DNA of 60,289 bases from positions 1 through 60,289 of the forward strand of contig URDD01000005.1 of assembly GCA_900546395.1 (NCBI GenBank), given 5' to 3'. Shown in pieces: positions 45,247 to 54,591 of the stretch. The notes beneath the pieces were generated by a model. It saw nothing but the letters and a program-made list of their open reading frames with translations. It made no database searches and was not told the DNA's origin. How positions within the stretch are numbered: position 1 is the stretch's first letter; each line of letters begins with the position of its first letter. The translations under genes were made by a program, and so were the position numbers. This stretch comes from an uncultured Bacteroidales bacterium (GTDB lineage: Bacteria > Bacteroidota > Bacteroidia > Bacteroidales > UBA932).

Positions 45247-46386
45247 TTAGTTTCTTGTACTGAAAGAATAGACTGAATGCTGGGTATATTTCTCGCCTGG
45301 ACGAAGAATTGCAGAAGGGAAATCAGGGTGGTTAGGAGCATCTGGATAGTTCTGTGTCTCAAGAGCTATTCCTGAACGAATATTGTGTATTTCTCCGCGC
45401 TTGCCGATGTCTTTTCCATTCATTCCTTGTCCGGCATAGAACTGGAGGCCAGGCTGGTCTGTATATATTTTCATTTCAATTCCAGTTTCCGGTTCATACA
45501 GTTCTGCAGCCAGTCCGAAATCCGAACCTTTGTCAAGACACCAGTTGTGATCATATCCTCCTCCTATCATGATAGGTTCAAAGTCTTTCCTATCCATTCC
45601 GGTACCAATGGCAGTAGCTTTGCGAAAATCCATAGGTGTTCCTTCTACAGGTAATACCTCACCTGTCGGAATCAACTCACTATCAGTAGGGGTAAAACTA
45701 TCTGCATATATTGTAAGCAGATGCGAGTCTGTAGATTTTGCCGAGGTTCCGTGAAGGTTGAAATAGATGTGGCTTGTAGGATTGACTATCGTAGGGGCAT
45801 CTGCTTCTGCCTCATAGTCAATTATAAATTCATTTTTTTCACTAACTGTATATGTAACTTTAATAGTCAGGTTACCAGGGTACCCTTCTTCACCATCAGG
45901 AGAAAAATATGTCATTTCCAGTGACGGATTTCCAAGACTGTCAACTGACTGCCTGGCATCCCACATTTTTGTGGAAAACCCTCCTTTTCCACCGTGAAGC
46001 TGATTACTATTTTCATTGATTGTCAGACTGTATTCTCTCTCATCAATGCTGAATTTACCTTTTCCTATCCTATTGCCATATCTACCTACTATAGGTCCGG
46101 AGTACTTGTCTCCGGCATTAAGATACGAATCAATGCTTCCATATCCCCAAATCACATCCTTATATGTCCCGTCTGATGCAGGAACCCAAAGAGCTACTGC
46201 TCTTGCTCCATAATTTGTGATTTGTGCTGTCATTCCTCCTTTTCCAGCCAATGTATAAATAGTATTCTCTTTCCCGTCAATTTCCTTTAAAAAAGCTTCT
46301 TCAGAAAGAAGCCCGATTTGCGGAGAATCAGTACAGGCAACAAATAGAATTGCGGCAGCTGCCGATAAAATAAAGTTTCGTGTCAT
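45247..46386 (-). CDS. galM: Aldose 1-epimerase (galactose mutarotase) lipoprotein
   Basis: 379 residues from ATG at 46386 (MTRNFILSAAAAILFVAC, a lipoprotein signal); the ATG at 46398 adds four residues. It interconverts alpha and beta anomers of galactose and glucose. Family motifs: YGARAVALWVP, NRIGKGKFSID, NQLHGGKGG, NPTSHIYFNLHG with the catalytic histidine, and ALETQNYPDAPNH with the catalytic glutamate. Being a secreted lipoprotein, it acts in the periplasm or at the surface. A box TACCTTTG (46415-46422, minus) lies 28 bases upstream. Confidence 0.95.
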   Translation of the reverse strand: MTRNFILSAAAAILFVACTDSPQIGLLSEEAFLKEIDGKENTIYTLAGKGGMTAQITNYGARAVALWVPASDGTYKDVIWGYGSIDSYLNAGDKYSGPIVGRYGNRIGKGKFSIDEREYSLTINENSNQLHGGKGGFSTKMWDARQSVDSLGNPSLEMTYFSPDGEEGYPGNLTIKVTYTVSEKNEFIIDYEAEADAPTIVNPTSHIYFNLHGTSAKSTDSHLLTIYADSFTPTDSELIPTGEVLPVEGTPMDFRKATAIGTGMDRKDFEPIMIGGGYDHNWCLDKGSDFGLAAELYEPETGIEMKIYTDQPGLQFYAGQGMNGKDIGKRGEIHNIRSGIALETQNYPDAPNHPDFPSAILRPGEKYTQHSVYSFSTRN

Positions 46387-46414
46387 AATGCAGTTCATTT
46401 ATAATTACATCGTT

Positions 46415-46422
46415 CAAAGGTA
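46415..46422 (-). promoter_or_regulatory. -7 box for galM
   Basis: Minus strand TACCTTTG matches TAnnTTTG. No consensus -33 element. Confidence 0.5.
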
Positions 46423-46490
46423 CATCATAAAATCTAATAATGTTGAATTTAAAACAAGTTCTTGCGATGTGGACAAATTCACACATCTAA

Positions 46491-46528
46491 AAAACAGGGA
46501 TGCCGAATTCTTCAGCATCCCTGTTTTT
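46491..46528 (-). terminator. Terminator of secDF
   Basis: AAAACAGGGATGC...GCATCCCTGTTTT forms a 13-bp stem around a loop with a few more possible pairs and is followed by T residues on the minus strand, 20 bases after the secDF stop. Confidence 0.85.
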
Positions 46529-46548
46529 CGTTAATTGTCTAAAGAAGG

Positions 46549-49500
46549 CTATTTCTTCTTCTGATCTGCCTGTTTTGCCTCAAGTCTGCGTGTTACATCA
46601 TACATAATAGGTGTAGCAATGAAGATGGAAGCATAAGTTCCCACTACGATACCTACTATGAGGGCAACAGCAAGTCCTCTGATCACCTCACCGCCGAAGA
46701 TTGCGATAGCAATCATAACGACGAGGGTAGTAAGGCTGGTATTCATAGTACGGGACAGAGTGCTGTTCAATGCATCGTTCACATTTATGTCAAACGGAGT
46801 CTTCGGATGCAGACTCTTGTACTCTCTGATACGGTCGAAAATAACCACTGTATCGTTGATTGCATAACCGATGATGGTAAGTACAGCTGCGATAAATGTC
46901 TGGTCAACATCAAGGCTGAACGGAAGTATTCCCGAGAACAATGAGAAGAATCCGATAACGATGACAGCTGTATGTGCAAGACCTACGACACCGCCGAATC
47001 CCCAAGTCCACTTCTTGAATCGCACAGCAATATATGCAAAGATTACGAACAGAGCAATAATCACAGCTATGATTGCATCTCTCTTGATGTCGTTAGCAAT
47101 GGTAGGACCGACCTTGTCAGAGCTGATGATACCGTTAGGGTTGTCCAGTGTTGACTTGAACTCGTTGATAGTAAGATCTTTCTCGGCAAAGAATCCTTTC
47201 AGAGCAGAGAAGAGTATTTCTTCCACTTCTGCATCTACTTCTGTTGACTCTTCACTAACCTTATACTGAGTAGTAATCTTCATCTGACTCTCACCGCCAA
47301 ACTGCTTGACCTCTACTGCAGATCCGTGTTTTGTATCAGCATCTGCCTTGTCAGCGGCGTTGAAGGCAGCTATAGTAGCCTCCCTCACCTCTTCTGTTGA
47401 AACCGGCTGGTCAAATCTCACTACAAAAGTACGACCTCCTGTAAAGTCAACACCGTAGGTAAATCCTTTTGTGAACATTGATACAAGGCAGATAAGGATT
47501 ACTGCGCCTGAAACAGCGTATGTGATTTTTCTCTTGCCGAGGAAGTTCACAGTAGTGTTCTGAAGGAAGTTTCTTGTAAGTTTGTTACTGAAAGCGATGT
47601 TCTTTCCTTTGCATACCCTGTCGTCAAAAATAATTCTTGTAATGAAAATCGAAGTGAGGACAGAGGTAATGATACCGATGATAAGTGTTGTAGCAAAACC
47701 CTGTACCGGACCGGAACCGAAGATAAAGAGTACTACACCGGTAAGGATAGTTGTTATCTGACCGTCGATGATGGCTGAATAAGCATTTGCATAACCGTCG
47801 GCAATTGCTTTTCCAAGTCCTTTTCCTGCACGGAGTTCTTCCTTGATTCTTTCATATATGATAACATTGGCATCCACAGCCATACCCAGCGTGAGGACGA
47901 GACCTGCGATACCAGGAAGCGTAAGGACGGCTCCGAATGAAACAAGAGTTCCGAACAGCAGGAGAACGTTGCACAGAAGAGCAATATCTGCGACGAGACC
48001 GGCTCCGCTGTAGAACAATACCATATATATAAGTACAAGTACGAATGCAATCACGAATGAAATCAGACCTGCATTGATGGACTCTGAACCAAGAGAAGGT
48101 CCTACAACCTGCTCCTGAACGATTGTTGCCGGAGCCGGAAGTTTACCAGACTTAAGCACATTTGCAAGGTCCTCGGCCTCTTCGAGAGTAAAGTTACCTG
48201 AGATTTCAGAACTACCGCCAGTAATTTCTGTATTTACGACAGGATATGAATAAACCATACCATCAAGAACTATGGCAATCTGACGGCCTATATTGTCTTT
48301 GGTCATTCTTGCCCAGATGTTTGCACCCTCTGCATTCATTGTCATGGATACATTAGGGTTTCCACCGCTGTTACCATACTGTACGCGTGCGTCAGTAACA
48401 ACACCTCCGTCAAGCGGGGCTTTACCGTCACGTGAAGTCGCCTTGATAGCTACCAGCTCAAAAGTATTTCCTCCCGGGATATATGCAGAAGGCTTAACTG
48501 ACCAGTGAGCTTTAAACTCTGCAGGGAAAAGAGCTTCTACCTGAGGAAGTTTGAGCCACTTGTTAATCTTTGCTGTATCTGCATAGTTTGCATATCCTAT
48601 ACATGCTCCCTGAGCGAGACGTCCGTTGTACATTGCAGGCTGGAGGGCTGCAAAAAGAGGATTCTCCTTTTTATACCTCTCCAAATCAGCTGCATCAGCT
48701 GCCTGACTCTTGAGTTCCTGAGAAAGAAGAGAATCCGCACTTGCTGTTTCTTCTGTCTGAGCCGAAGTTTCTTCTGCAACGGTATCGTCTGAAAGAAGTT
48801 CGGCAAGAGTACTGTTAGCCTCCTGAAGGAACGGAAATATTTCGCTATTTTCATAAGTAGCCCAAAACTCGAGGGATGCTGTTCCTTGAAGGAGTTTTCT
48901 TACACGCTCAGGCTCTTTTACACCAGGAAGCTCTACAAGGATTCTTCCGCTGTTTCCGAGTTTCTGAATACTTGGCTGTGTAACTCCAAAACGGTCTATA
49001 CGATTTCTAAGAACATTGAATGAGTTTGAAATAGCGCTTTCAGCCTCACCTTTAATAACCTCAATCACCTGATCATCTGTAGATTCCGGTTTGATTTTGT
49101 CCCTCATTTCGTATGTACCGAATATCTGGGCAAGCCTCTGACCGCCGCCGACTTCTTTCCATGCGTCAGCAAACAGAGTAATAAAGTCATTTCTTGAATT
49201 GACGCTACGCTGCTTTGCCAATGCGAGGGCCTGTGTAAATTCAGGCGACTGGTTATTGTCGGCCAACGCCCTTACCAGGTCTTCAAGCTGAACCTGAAGC
49301 ATGACGTTCATACCGCCTTTCAAGTCAAGTCCGAGATTGATTTCTTTAGTCTTTACATCTTTGTAAGTGTAACCGAAATAGATTTTCTCTGCTGAGATGG
49401 AATCAAGATACCATCTGTTGCTTACTTTCTTGATGGAATCAAGCACAAAAGCCCTGTCTGCTTCGGATACTTTGCTGAATGCGGCAGAGTTCTGATAGTC

Positions 49501-49632
49501 AAAAGCCGCCTTTTCCGCATACTTCTCTGCCTTGTTCTCATGGACGCGTGTCACGAGAGAGAAAGAAAGCTGCCAAAGGCAAACCAGTGCCAGAACTATG
49601 GCCACAAAACGGATTGCACCTTTACTTTGCAT
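46549..49632 (-). CDS. secDF: Protein translocase subunit SecDF (fused)
   Basis: 1027 residues, SecD and SecF in one chain as is usual in Bacteroidetes. The SecD half has LGLDLKGGMNVMLQV near residues 100-115, a large periplasmic region with insertions, and helices with LGMAVDANVIIYERIKEELR (about 610-630). The SecF half starts near 700 with FTYGVDFTGGRTFVVRF and has AINDTVVIFDRIRE. SecDF uses the proton gradient to help proteins exit SecYEG. It is a single-gene transcript with its own promoter box. Confidence 0.97.
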   Translation of the reverse strand: MQSKGAIRFVAIVLALVCLWQLSFSLVTRVHENKAEKYAEKAAFDYQNSAAFSKVSEADRAFVLDSIKKVSNRWYLDSISAEKIYFGYTYKDVKTKEINLGLDLKGGMNVMLQVQLEDLVRALADNNQSPEFTQALALAKQRSVNSRNDFITLFADAWKEVGGGQRLAQIFGTYEMRDKIKPESTDDQVIEVIKGEAESAISNSFNVLRNRIDRFGVTQPSIQKLGNSGRILVELPGVKEPERVRKLLQGTASLEFWATYENSEIFPFLQEANSTLAELLSDDTVAEETSAQTEETASADSLLSQELKSQAADAADLERYKKENPLFAALQPAMYNGRLAQGACIGYANYADTAKINKWLKLPQVEALFPAEFKAHWSVKPSAYIPGGNTFELVAIKATSRDGKAPLDGGVVTDARVQYGNSGGNPNVSMTMNAEGANIWARMTKDNIGRQIAIVLDGMVYSYPVVNTEITGGSSEISGNFTLEEAEDLANVLKSGKLPAPATIVQEQVVGPSLGSESINAGLISFVIAFVLVLIYMVLFYSGAGLVADIALLCNVLLLFGTLVSFGAVLTLPGIAGLVLTLGMAVDANVIIYERIKEELRAGKGLGKAIADGYANAYSAIIDGQITTILTGVVLFIFGSGPVQGFATTLIIGIITSVLTSIFITRIIFDDRVCKGKNIAFSNKLTRNFLQNTTVNFLGKRKITYAVSGAVILICLVSMFTKGFTYGVDFTGGRTFVVRFDQPVSTEEVREATIAAFNAADKADADTKHGSAVEVKQFGGESQMKITTQYKVSEESTEVDAEVEEILFSALKGFFAEKDLTINEFKSTLDNPNGIISSDKVGPTIANDIKRDAIIAVIIALFVIFAYIAVRFKKWTWGFGGVVGLAHTAVIVIGFFSLFSGILPFSLDVDQTFIAAVLTIIGYAINDTVVIFDRIREYKSLHPKTPFDINVNDALNSTLSRTMNTSLTTLVVMIAIAIFGGEVIRGLAVALIVGIVVGTYASIFIATPIMYDVTRRLEAKQADQKKK

Positions 49633-49720
49633 AATAGTTTTATGTTTTATTAATAGTTATTTCATCAAACAAGGCGGATTGGCACAACTTTTTCTGCCAT
49701 TCCGACCCGAAAATAGGGCA

Positions 49721-49728
49721 CAAATTTA
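49721..49728 (-). promoter_or_regulatory. -7 box for secDF
   Basis: On the minus strand TAAATTTG matches TAnnTTTG, 88 bases before the start codon. Confidence 0.5.
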
Positions 49729-49769
49729 CTATTTTTTTCTTATAAATACACTTTATGTAAAGTATTTCT

Positions 49770-49777
49770 TATTTTTG
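49770..49777 (+). promoter_or_regulatory. -7 box for the PD40-nfeD-floA transcript
   Basis: TATTTTTG fits TAnnTTTG, 26 bases before the ATG at 49803. It is divergent from the secDF box. Confidence 0.45.
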
Positions 49778-49802
49778 TCGTAAAAGAGTGAGAGGGAAAA
49801 GA

Positions 49803-51824
49803 ATGAAGAGGATATATTCAAACTTCTTGTTTGTGTCGGCTGCGGTATTAGCAATGACATCTGCGGCCGTCTCTGCCTACGCCGTACCGGGCAGCCAGAC
49901 AGACACTGTTGTGTCTCAGAAAATACCACAGTTGAAGGACTCTGTAAGAGTAATTGTCCGAAGAGCAGACTCCCTGAGAATGGAGTATCTATTTTCAGAA
50001 GCTGCCGGACTTTACTTGGAAGCAGAAAGGATTCTGTCAGCGAAAGCAGTCGCGGCAAATGATTCAGCGACAACCTCAGACAATCTTCCTGGAATAGGAG
50101 ACACTGAAGAAAATCCACGTCTTGTTTCACCACAGGATTCTCTGCTGCTGACAGAAATAGACATGAAGAAAACTATGGCAGACAACGGTGTCTCCATGAT
50201 GGAATACATTAGCAGTCCTATTGTCGTTGCCAGACACAGATTCTCAAAAGAAGACTTCTATCTTTATTATCCTCTTCAGGACAAAAGCTGGAGGAAAGCC
50301 CCCAATCAGCTTGATACTGCAAAAGAAGCCTCATTCCATAACGCAATCTATATCCCTGAAGGCAGTCAGGAAATCTATTTCTCAGCCGAAGACCAGGATG
50401 GAATGCGGAATATTTACTTTACTGCCCTCAAGGACTCACTCTGGACATTGCCGGCTCTGGTAGATGAAAGGCTGACATCTTCAGGCAATGAGGTTTTTCC
50501 TATGTTTTCCCCTGACGGTAAAAATCTTTATTTTTCATCATCAGGTCTTTATGGAATGGGTGGTTATGATCTCTACAAGTCTGAATGGGACGAAGAACAG
50601 AACTGCTGGGGCGTACCTGTCAACATGGGCTTTCCATACTCATCTCCGTATAATGACTTCCTTTATATTGATACTGAGGACGGACGGTACAGTATCTTCG
50701 CCTCAGACAGAGACTGCACAACTGACAGTGTGATGGTATATGTTCTTGAATTCGACAATTTGCCACTCAGAAAACCTCTGGAAGACCCGAGTCAGGCAAA
50801 AGAACTTGCAAAACTATGCCCGATAGACGACCCCTCAATGATGAATACAGGAGCTACTGTCGGTGGTGGCATACCAGAGAATATCGATACCCGAAAATAT
50901 ATGCAAAAAGTCAGTGAAGTAAGAGCACTGAAAGACTCGGTATTTACATACGGGCAAACGCTTGATATGCTCAGGTCCAAACTTTCAGACAACTCCGACA
51001 TGGACATAAGGGACGGTATAGAGAAACGTATCATTAATATGGAACTCAGACTGCCTGTTCTTCAAGACTCTCTTGCACGGGCATCCGAGAGTCTTCAGAA
51101 AATTGAGATGGAGTTTCTTTTCAATGGTGTCGCCATTGACCCGGACAAAGTAATGGCCCAGGCTGACCGCGAAGTTGTAGGAGCATCTTCCAACTATGCA
51201 TTTACTCGACTTTCATACGGAGACGAGATATCTTTTAAGTTTGAAAAACCGGAAAAGAAGTTTGATTATTCCTTTATGATACTGCCGGAAGGAAGGTTTG
51301 CCGAAGACAATACCCTTCCGGGCGGCATAGTATATCAGATTCAGATGTGCCTGCTTTCCAGACCAGCGACAGTCAGACAGCTTAAGGGTCTGAGTCCCGT
51401 ATTCTGGCACAAGACTTCAAACGGAAACTACATCTATCGTGCCGGACTCTTCCGAACATATAACGATGTTCTTTCAAATCTTAACAAAGTCAAGAGGCTT
51501 GGCTTCAAGACGGCATTTATTGTCGCCTTCAGTGACGGTCAGCAGATTCCAGTACAGAAAGCAAGGAAAATCCAATCAGAAATAAAACCTATTTTCCAGG
51601 TAAATATCGTTCCAGAGGGTACGGATTTACCCGAAATTGCCGTGGCTGCCATACGGCAATATACAACAAAGGACATTGCCAAAAAGGTGGAAGACGGCAA
51701 GACTGTATTTACTGTAGGACCTTTTGATTCCGAAGAAGAAGCGGAAAAACTGACAGCATTGGTCAAGTCTGCCGGAATCAATGAAGTTTCCCATATAAAA
51801 ATTGGAAATTTACAGACAAAATAA
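49803..51824 (+). CDS. Secreted PD40-repeat protein with SPOR-like C-terminus, upstream of nfeD-floA
   Basis: 673 residues from ATG at 49803; the frame to 49788 adds five. Signal peptide MKRIYSNFLFVSAAVLAMTSAAVSAYA. Residues about 150-330 contain TolB/PD40-like blades (IYFSAEDQDGMRNIYF; FPMFSPDGKNLYFSSSGLYGMGGYDLY). A coiled coil follows (about 370-430). Two SPOR-like segments close it (VYQIQMCLLSRPATVRQLKGLSPVF with YRAGLFRTYNDVLSNLNKVKRLGF, and FTVGPFDSEEEAEKLTALVKSAGI), so it may bind peptidoglycan. Its stop lies 28 bases before nfeD; a shared role with the flotillin is inferred from position only. Confidence 0.85.
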   Translation: MKRIYSNFLFVSAAVLAMTSAAVSAYAVPGSQTDTVVSQKIPQLKDSVRVIVRRADSLRMEYLFSEAAGLYLEAERILSAKAVAANDSATTSDNLPGIGDTEENPRLVSPQDSLLLTEIDMKKTMADNGVSMMEYISSPIVVARHRFSKEDFYLYYPLQDKSWRKAPNQLDTAKEASFHNAIYIPEGSQEIYFSAEDQDGMRNIYFTALKDSLWTLPALVDERLTSSGNEVFPMFSPDGKNLYFSSSGLYGMGGYDLYKSEWDEEQNCWGVPVNMGFPYSSPYNDFLYIDTEDGRYSIFASDRDCTTDSVMVYVLEFDNLPLRKPLEDPSQAKELAKLCPIDDPSMMNTGATVGGGIPENIDTRKYMQKVSEVRALKDSVFTYGQTLDMLRSKLSDNSDMDIRDGIEKRIINMELRLPVLQDSLARASESLQKIEMEFLFNGVAIDPDKVMAQADREVVGASSNYAFTRLSYGDEISFKFEKPEKKFDYSFMILPEGRFAEDNTLPGGIVYQIQMCLLSRPATVRQLKGLSPVFWHKTSNGNYIYRAGLFRTYNDVLSNLNKVKRLGFKTAFIVAFSDGQQIPVQKARKIQSEIKPIFQVNIVPEGTDLPEIAVAAIRQYTTKDIAKKVEDGKTVFTVGPFDSEEEAEKLTALVKSAGINEVSHIKIGNLQTK

Positions 51825-51852
51825 TAACTTTGAATGCTAACTTTACAATAAT

Positions 51853-52329
51853 ATGAGTATGGCATTCATAATTATCTTGACTATTGTCGGACTTGTCCTG
51901 ATTCTTTCGGAAATATTCCTTATTCCAGGAGTCGGTGTCGCCGGTGCCCTTGGTGTAATTTCCCTCGGCGGAGCATGTTATTATGTCTTTTATGAATTTG
52001 GATTCCTTGCAGGCTCTATATTTACTGCGTCGATTGTCACTGTCCTTATAGCACTTATTGCTTATGCGATAAAGGCAAAAGTATGGAAAAAACTTGCCCT
52101 CAATACCAACATAAGCTCCAAGGCAAATAATCAGAATGAAACAGTCCTTTCAATTGGTGACATCGGGAAAACTGTCACACGACTGGCTCCTGTCGGGACT
52201 GCTCGAATCGAAGGCCGGTCTTATGAAGTGAAATCACTTGAAGGAATGATAGATGCAGGTACGGATGTAGAAGTTGTCCTTTTTGAAGACAACAAGATTT
52301 ATGTAAAGCCTGTCACTGAAGATTTCTGA
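51853..52329 (+). CDS. NfeD-family membrane protein (short form)
   Basis: 158 residues. Two or three membrane helices (about 3-25, 30-50, 55-75) start with LVLILSEIFLIPGVGVAGALGVI. A C-terminal OB-fold domain (about 95-155) has SIGDIGKTVTRLAPVGTARIEG and IDAGTDVEVVLFEDNKIYVKPV, typical of NfeD. NfeD genes are almost always next to flotillin-like genes, and here floA follows 23 bases later. The protein is thought to tune membrane microdomains. Confidence 0.92.
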   Translation: MSMAFIIILTIVGLVLILSEIFLIPGVGVAGALGVISLGGACYYVFYEFGFLAGSIFTASIVTVLIALIAYAIKAKVWKKLALNTNISSKANNQNETVLSIGDIGKTVTRLAPVGTARIEGRSYEVKSLEGMIDAGTDVEVVLFEDNKIYVKPVTEDF

Positions 52330-52352
52330 AAATAACAACAAAACTTTAAAAT

Positions 52353-53300
52353 ATGACAATGATTTTTGTTTGGGTCGCAGTCGCCTTGGTGGGCCTGTCG
52401 ATTTTCCTGTGGTTTTTCCCTGTGGCACTATGGTTTCAGGCTCTTATTTCCGGAGTCAAGATTTCATTACTGCAGCTTGTTCTTATGCGTTGGAGAAAAG
52501 TTCCGCCCGGAACAATCGTTATGGCAATGATTACCGGAACTAAGGCTGGATTGAAACTTGATGCCAACGAACTTGAAGCCCATTACCTTGCAAAAGGTCA
52601 TGTTCCTAATGTAGTCAATGCTCTTGTGTCTGCTGACAAGGCAAATATTGCACTTGATTTCAAGATGGCTGCAGCTATTGACCTTGCAGGAAGAGATGTA
52701 TTTGAGGCCGTTCAGATGTCCGTTAATCCAAAAGTTATAAACACGCCACCTGTAACAGCCGTTGCTAAGGACGGTATTCAGCTTATTACCAAAGCCAGAG
52801 TAACAGTAAGGGCAAATATCAGACAATTGGTGGGAGGTGCCGGAGAAGAAACTGTCCTTGCGAGGGTAGGAGAAGGAATCGTTTCGAGTATCGGCTCTGC
52901 AGAAAGCCATAAAGTGGTGCTTGAAAATCCGGATTCGATTTCCAAGGTAGTACTTAACAAAGGACTTGATGCTGGTACGGCATTTGAAATTCTTTCCATA
53001 GATATCGCTGATATCGATATAGGAAAAAATATTGGTGCAGTTCTTCAGATGGACCAGGCAGAGGCAGATAAGAATATAGCCCAGGCGCGCGCAGAAGAAA
53101 GAAGGGCAATGGCAGTTGCTCTTGAACAGGAAATGAAGGCAAAAGCCCAGGAAGCACGAGCAAAAGTAATTGAAGCCGAAACCCAGATTCCACTGGCTAT
53201 GGCAGAAGCATTCAGAAGCGGAAATCTCGGTGTTATGGACTATTACAAAATCAAGAATATCCAAGCTGATACCGAAATGCGCGAAAATATTGCAAAATAA
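52353..53300 (+). CDS. floA: Flotillin-like membrane microdomain protein FloA
   Basis: 315 residues; FloA (UPF0365) family. One N-terminal membrane segment (about 3-35), then the conserved RWRKVPPGTIVMAMITGTKAGLKLDANELEAHYLAKG and an SPFH-like domain with TPPVTAVAKDGIQLITKARVTVRANIRQLVGGAGEET. The C-terminal helix (AEADKNIAQARAEERRAMAVALEQEMKAKAQEARAKVIEAE) is glutamate- and alanine-rich as in flotillins. The family scaffolds ordered lipid domains. It ends near the tRNA promoter. Confidence 0.95.
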   Translation: MTMIFVWVAVALVGLSIFLWFFPVALWFQALISGVKISLLQLVLMRWRKVPPGTIVMAMITGTKAGLKLDANELEAHYLAKGHVPNVVNALVSADKANIALDFKMAAAIDLAGRDVFEAVQMSVNPKVINTPPVTAVAKDGIQLITKARVTVRANIRQLVGGAGEETVLARVGEGIVSSIGSAESHKVVLENPDSISKVVLNKGLDAGTAFEILSIDIADIDIGKNIGAVLQMDQAEADKNIAQARAEERRAMAVALEQEMKAKAQEARAKVIEAETQIPLAMAEAFRSGNLGVMDYYKIKNIQADTEMRENIAK

Positions 53301-53330
53301 CTCTCTGTAAAGCAATCTTCTTAAAATAAA

Positions 53331-53362
53331 TTTGCTTAAACAGAAGATTTGATTTACCTTTG
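53331..53362 (+). promoter_or_regulatory. Bacteroidetes promoter of tRNA-Ser
   Basis: TTTG (53331-53334), 20 bases, TACCTTTG (53355-53362): exact consensus and spacing, 42 bases before the mature tRNA. Confidence 0.8.
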
Positions 53363-53404
53363 TCATCCCGTTACCGTAAAGGCTGCGGGAGCCACAAAGG
53401 TCCT

Positions 53405-53491
53405 GGTGAGATGGGTGAGTGGCTGAAACCAGCAGTTTGCTAAACTGCCGTACGGGTAACCGTACCGGGGGTTCGAATCCCCCTCTCACCG
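53405..53491 (+). tRNA. tRNA-Ser, anticodon GCT
   Basis: An 87-base class II tRNA. Acceptor GGTGAGA pairs with TCTCACC; the anticodon arm GCAGT-TTGCTAA-ACTGC gives GCT at 53439-53441 (reads AGC and AGU); the T arm is GGGGG-TTCGAAT-CCCCC; the variable arm (CGTACGGGTAACCGTAC) is long, as in serine tRNAs. CCA is not encoded. An independent promoter precedes it and a strong terminator follows. Confidence 0.97.
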
Positions 53492-53497
53492 CATACA

Positions 53498-53542
53498 AAG
53501 AGGTACAAGCAATTGGATTTCAATTACTTGTACCTCTTTTTC
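53498..53542 (+). terminator. Terminator of tRNA-Ser
   Basis: GAGGTACAAG, a loop region with AATT/AATT pairing, then CTTGTACCTC and a T run. About 14 pairs with a single bulge. Confidence 0.88.
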
Positions 53543-53652
53543 TGTCTATGACAGCCGGACTGCAAGATCCGATTTCTGCAGTCCGAGACCGGAAAGTCCA
53601 TTCAGCGATATAGAAGTATCAATTATAACGAATCATCATACATCGCTATGAA

Positions 53653-54570
53653 TCAGTCGTGAAGTCCTCTTGCCCTAAGGTATGCAAGAAGCAGTTCCGG
53701 CCGATCTGTCTGAATCATTTTTGCTCCGAAAGAAATTACCTGTCCATAAACTTCTTCAACTCCTTTCTCCAATGCCGCATCATCATCAAGTCCTCCACAC
53801 AACGATGCCCACAAAGTATTGACCCATAGCTTGGACCCGCTCCTGACTATCTGCTCCATACATCGGCGCACATCATTATCCATTGTACGCCAGCATACCT
53901 CATAAGCTACCTGAGTATCAAGACCTATAGCCAGATACTCGGCAAACAGGTCTTTACCTTGCGGCTTGTTTATGTCAACTATCGGCATATACATCATATT
54001 GTGCTCATGTCCGGATAGTTTTTCCCTGACCTCTGCATCTGATTTCTTTCCTTTCATCAGAACCTGATCCGACATATTAAGTCTGTCAACTACAGCCATA
54101 GCTGCGTCATAATAATCCCAGGCATGATCCAGATTTACAAGAATCCTGTCTTTACATACTGCCAATGCTTCTTCAAGCGTTGGCATACGAAGACTGTCAG
54201 TAACCACTCCATGAGCCCGTTTCAGCCTCATTGACTTTATCTCTGACAATGTATAGTCAGAAACAAGTCCTTTACCTGTCGTTGTACGATCCAGTTTCTT
54301 ATCATGACACAACACAAGAACACTGTCCTTGGTCATTTTCAAATCAATCTCCACAATATCCGCCCCCATACGTATTACAGACTCAATGGCAGGTACAGAG
54401 TTTTCCGGAAAATTCCTCCAGTCTCCTCTGTGAGTAATCACAAGGACTTTATCTGAATTCGGGTCATTAAGGTCAGACAAGATTCTGTCTGACCTGGTAC
54501 CTTCGCTCTGCCCGCCAGAACAGGAAACAGCCAGAATAAGAAACAAAATTTCAAAAAAGCGCGCTTTCAT
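53653..54570 (-). CDS. Glycerophosphodiester phosphodiesterase lipoprotein
   Basis: 305 residues. MKARFFEILFLILAVSC is a lipoprotein signal (cysteine 17). The GDPD core is clear: VITHRGDWRNFPENSVPAI, GADIVEIDLKMTKDSVLVLCHDKKLDRTTTGKG and, near the end, GAKMIQTDRPELLLAYL. Histidine, glutamate and aspartate of the HRG and EID motifs bind Ca2+ or Mg2+. It splits glycerophosphodiesters into an alcohol and glycerol-3-phosphate, which the GlpT-like transporter could then use. Second gene of a pair; 21 bases after the EEP gene. Confidence 0.94.
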   Translation of the reverse strand: MKARFFEILFLILAVSCSGGQSEGTRSDRILSDLNDPNSDKVLVITHRGDWRNFPENSVPAIESVIRMGADIVEIDLKMTKDSVLVLCHDKKLDRTTTGKGLVSDYTLSEIKSMRLKRAHGVVTDSLRMPTLEEALAVCKDRILVNLDHAWDYYDAAMAVVDRLNMSDQVLMKGKKSDAEVREKLSGHEHNMMYMPIVDINKPQGKDLFAEYLAIGLDTQVAYEVCWRTMDNDVRRCMEQIVRSGSKLWVNTLWASLCGGLDDDAALEKGVEEVYGQVISFGAKMIQTDRPELLLAYLRARGLHD

Positions 54571-54591
54571 ATATTACAGTAAATCATATTA

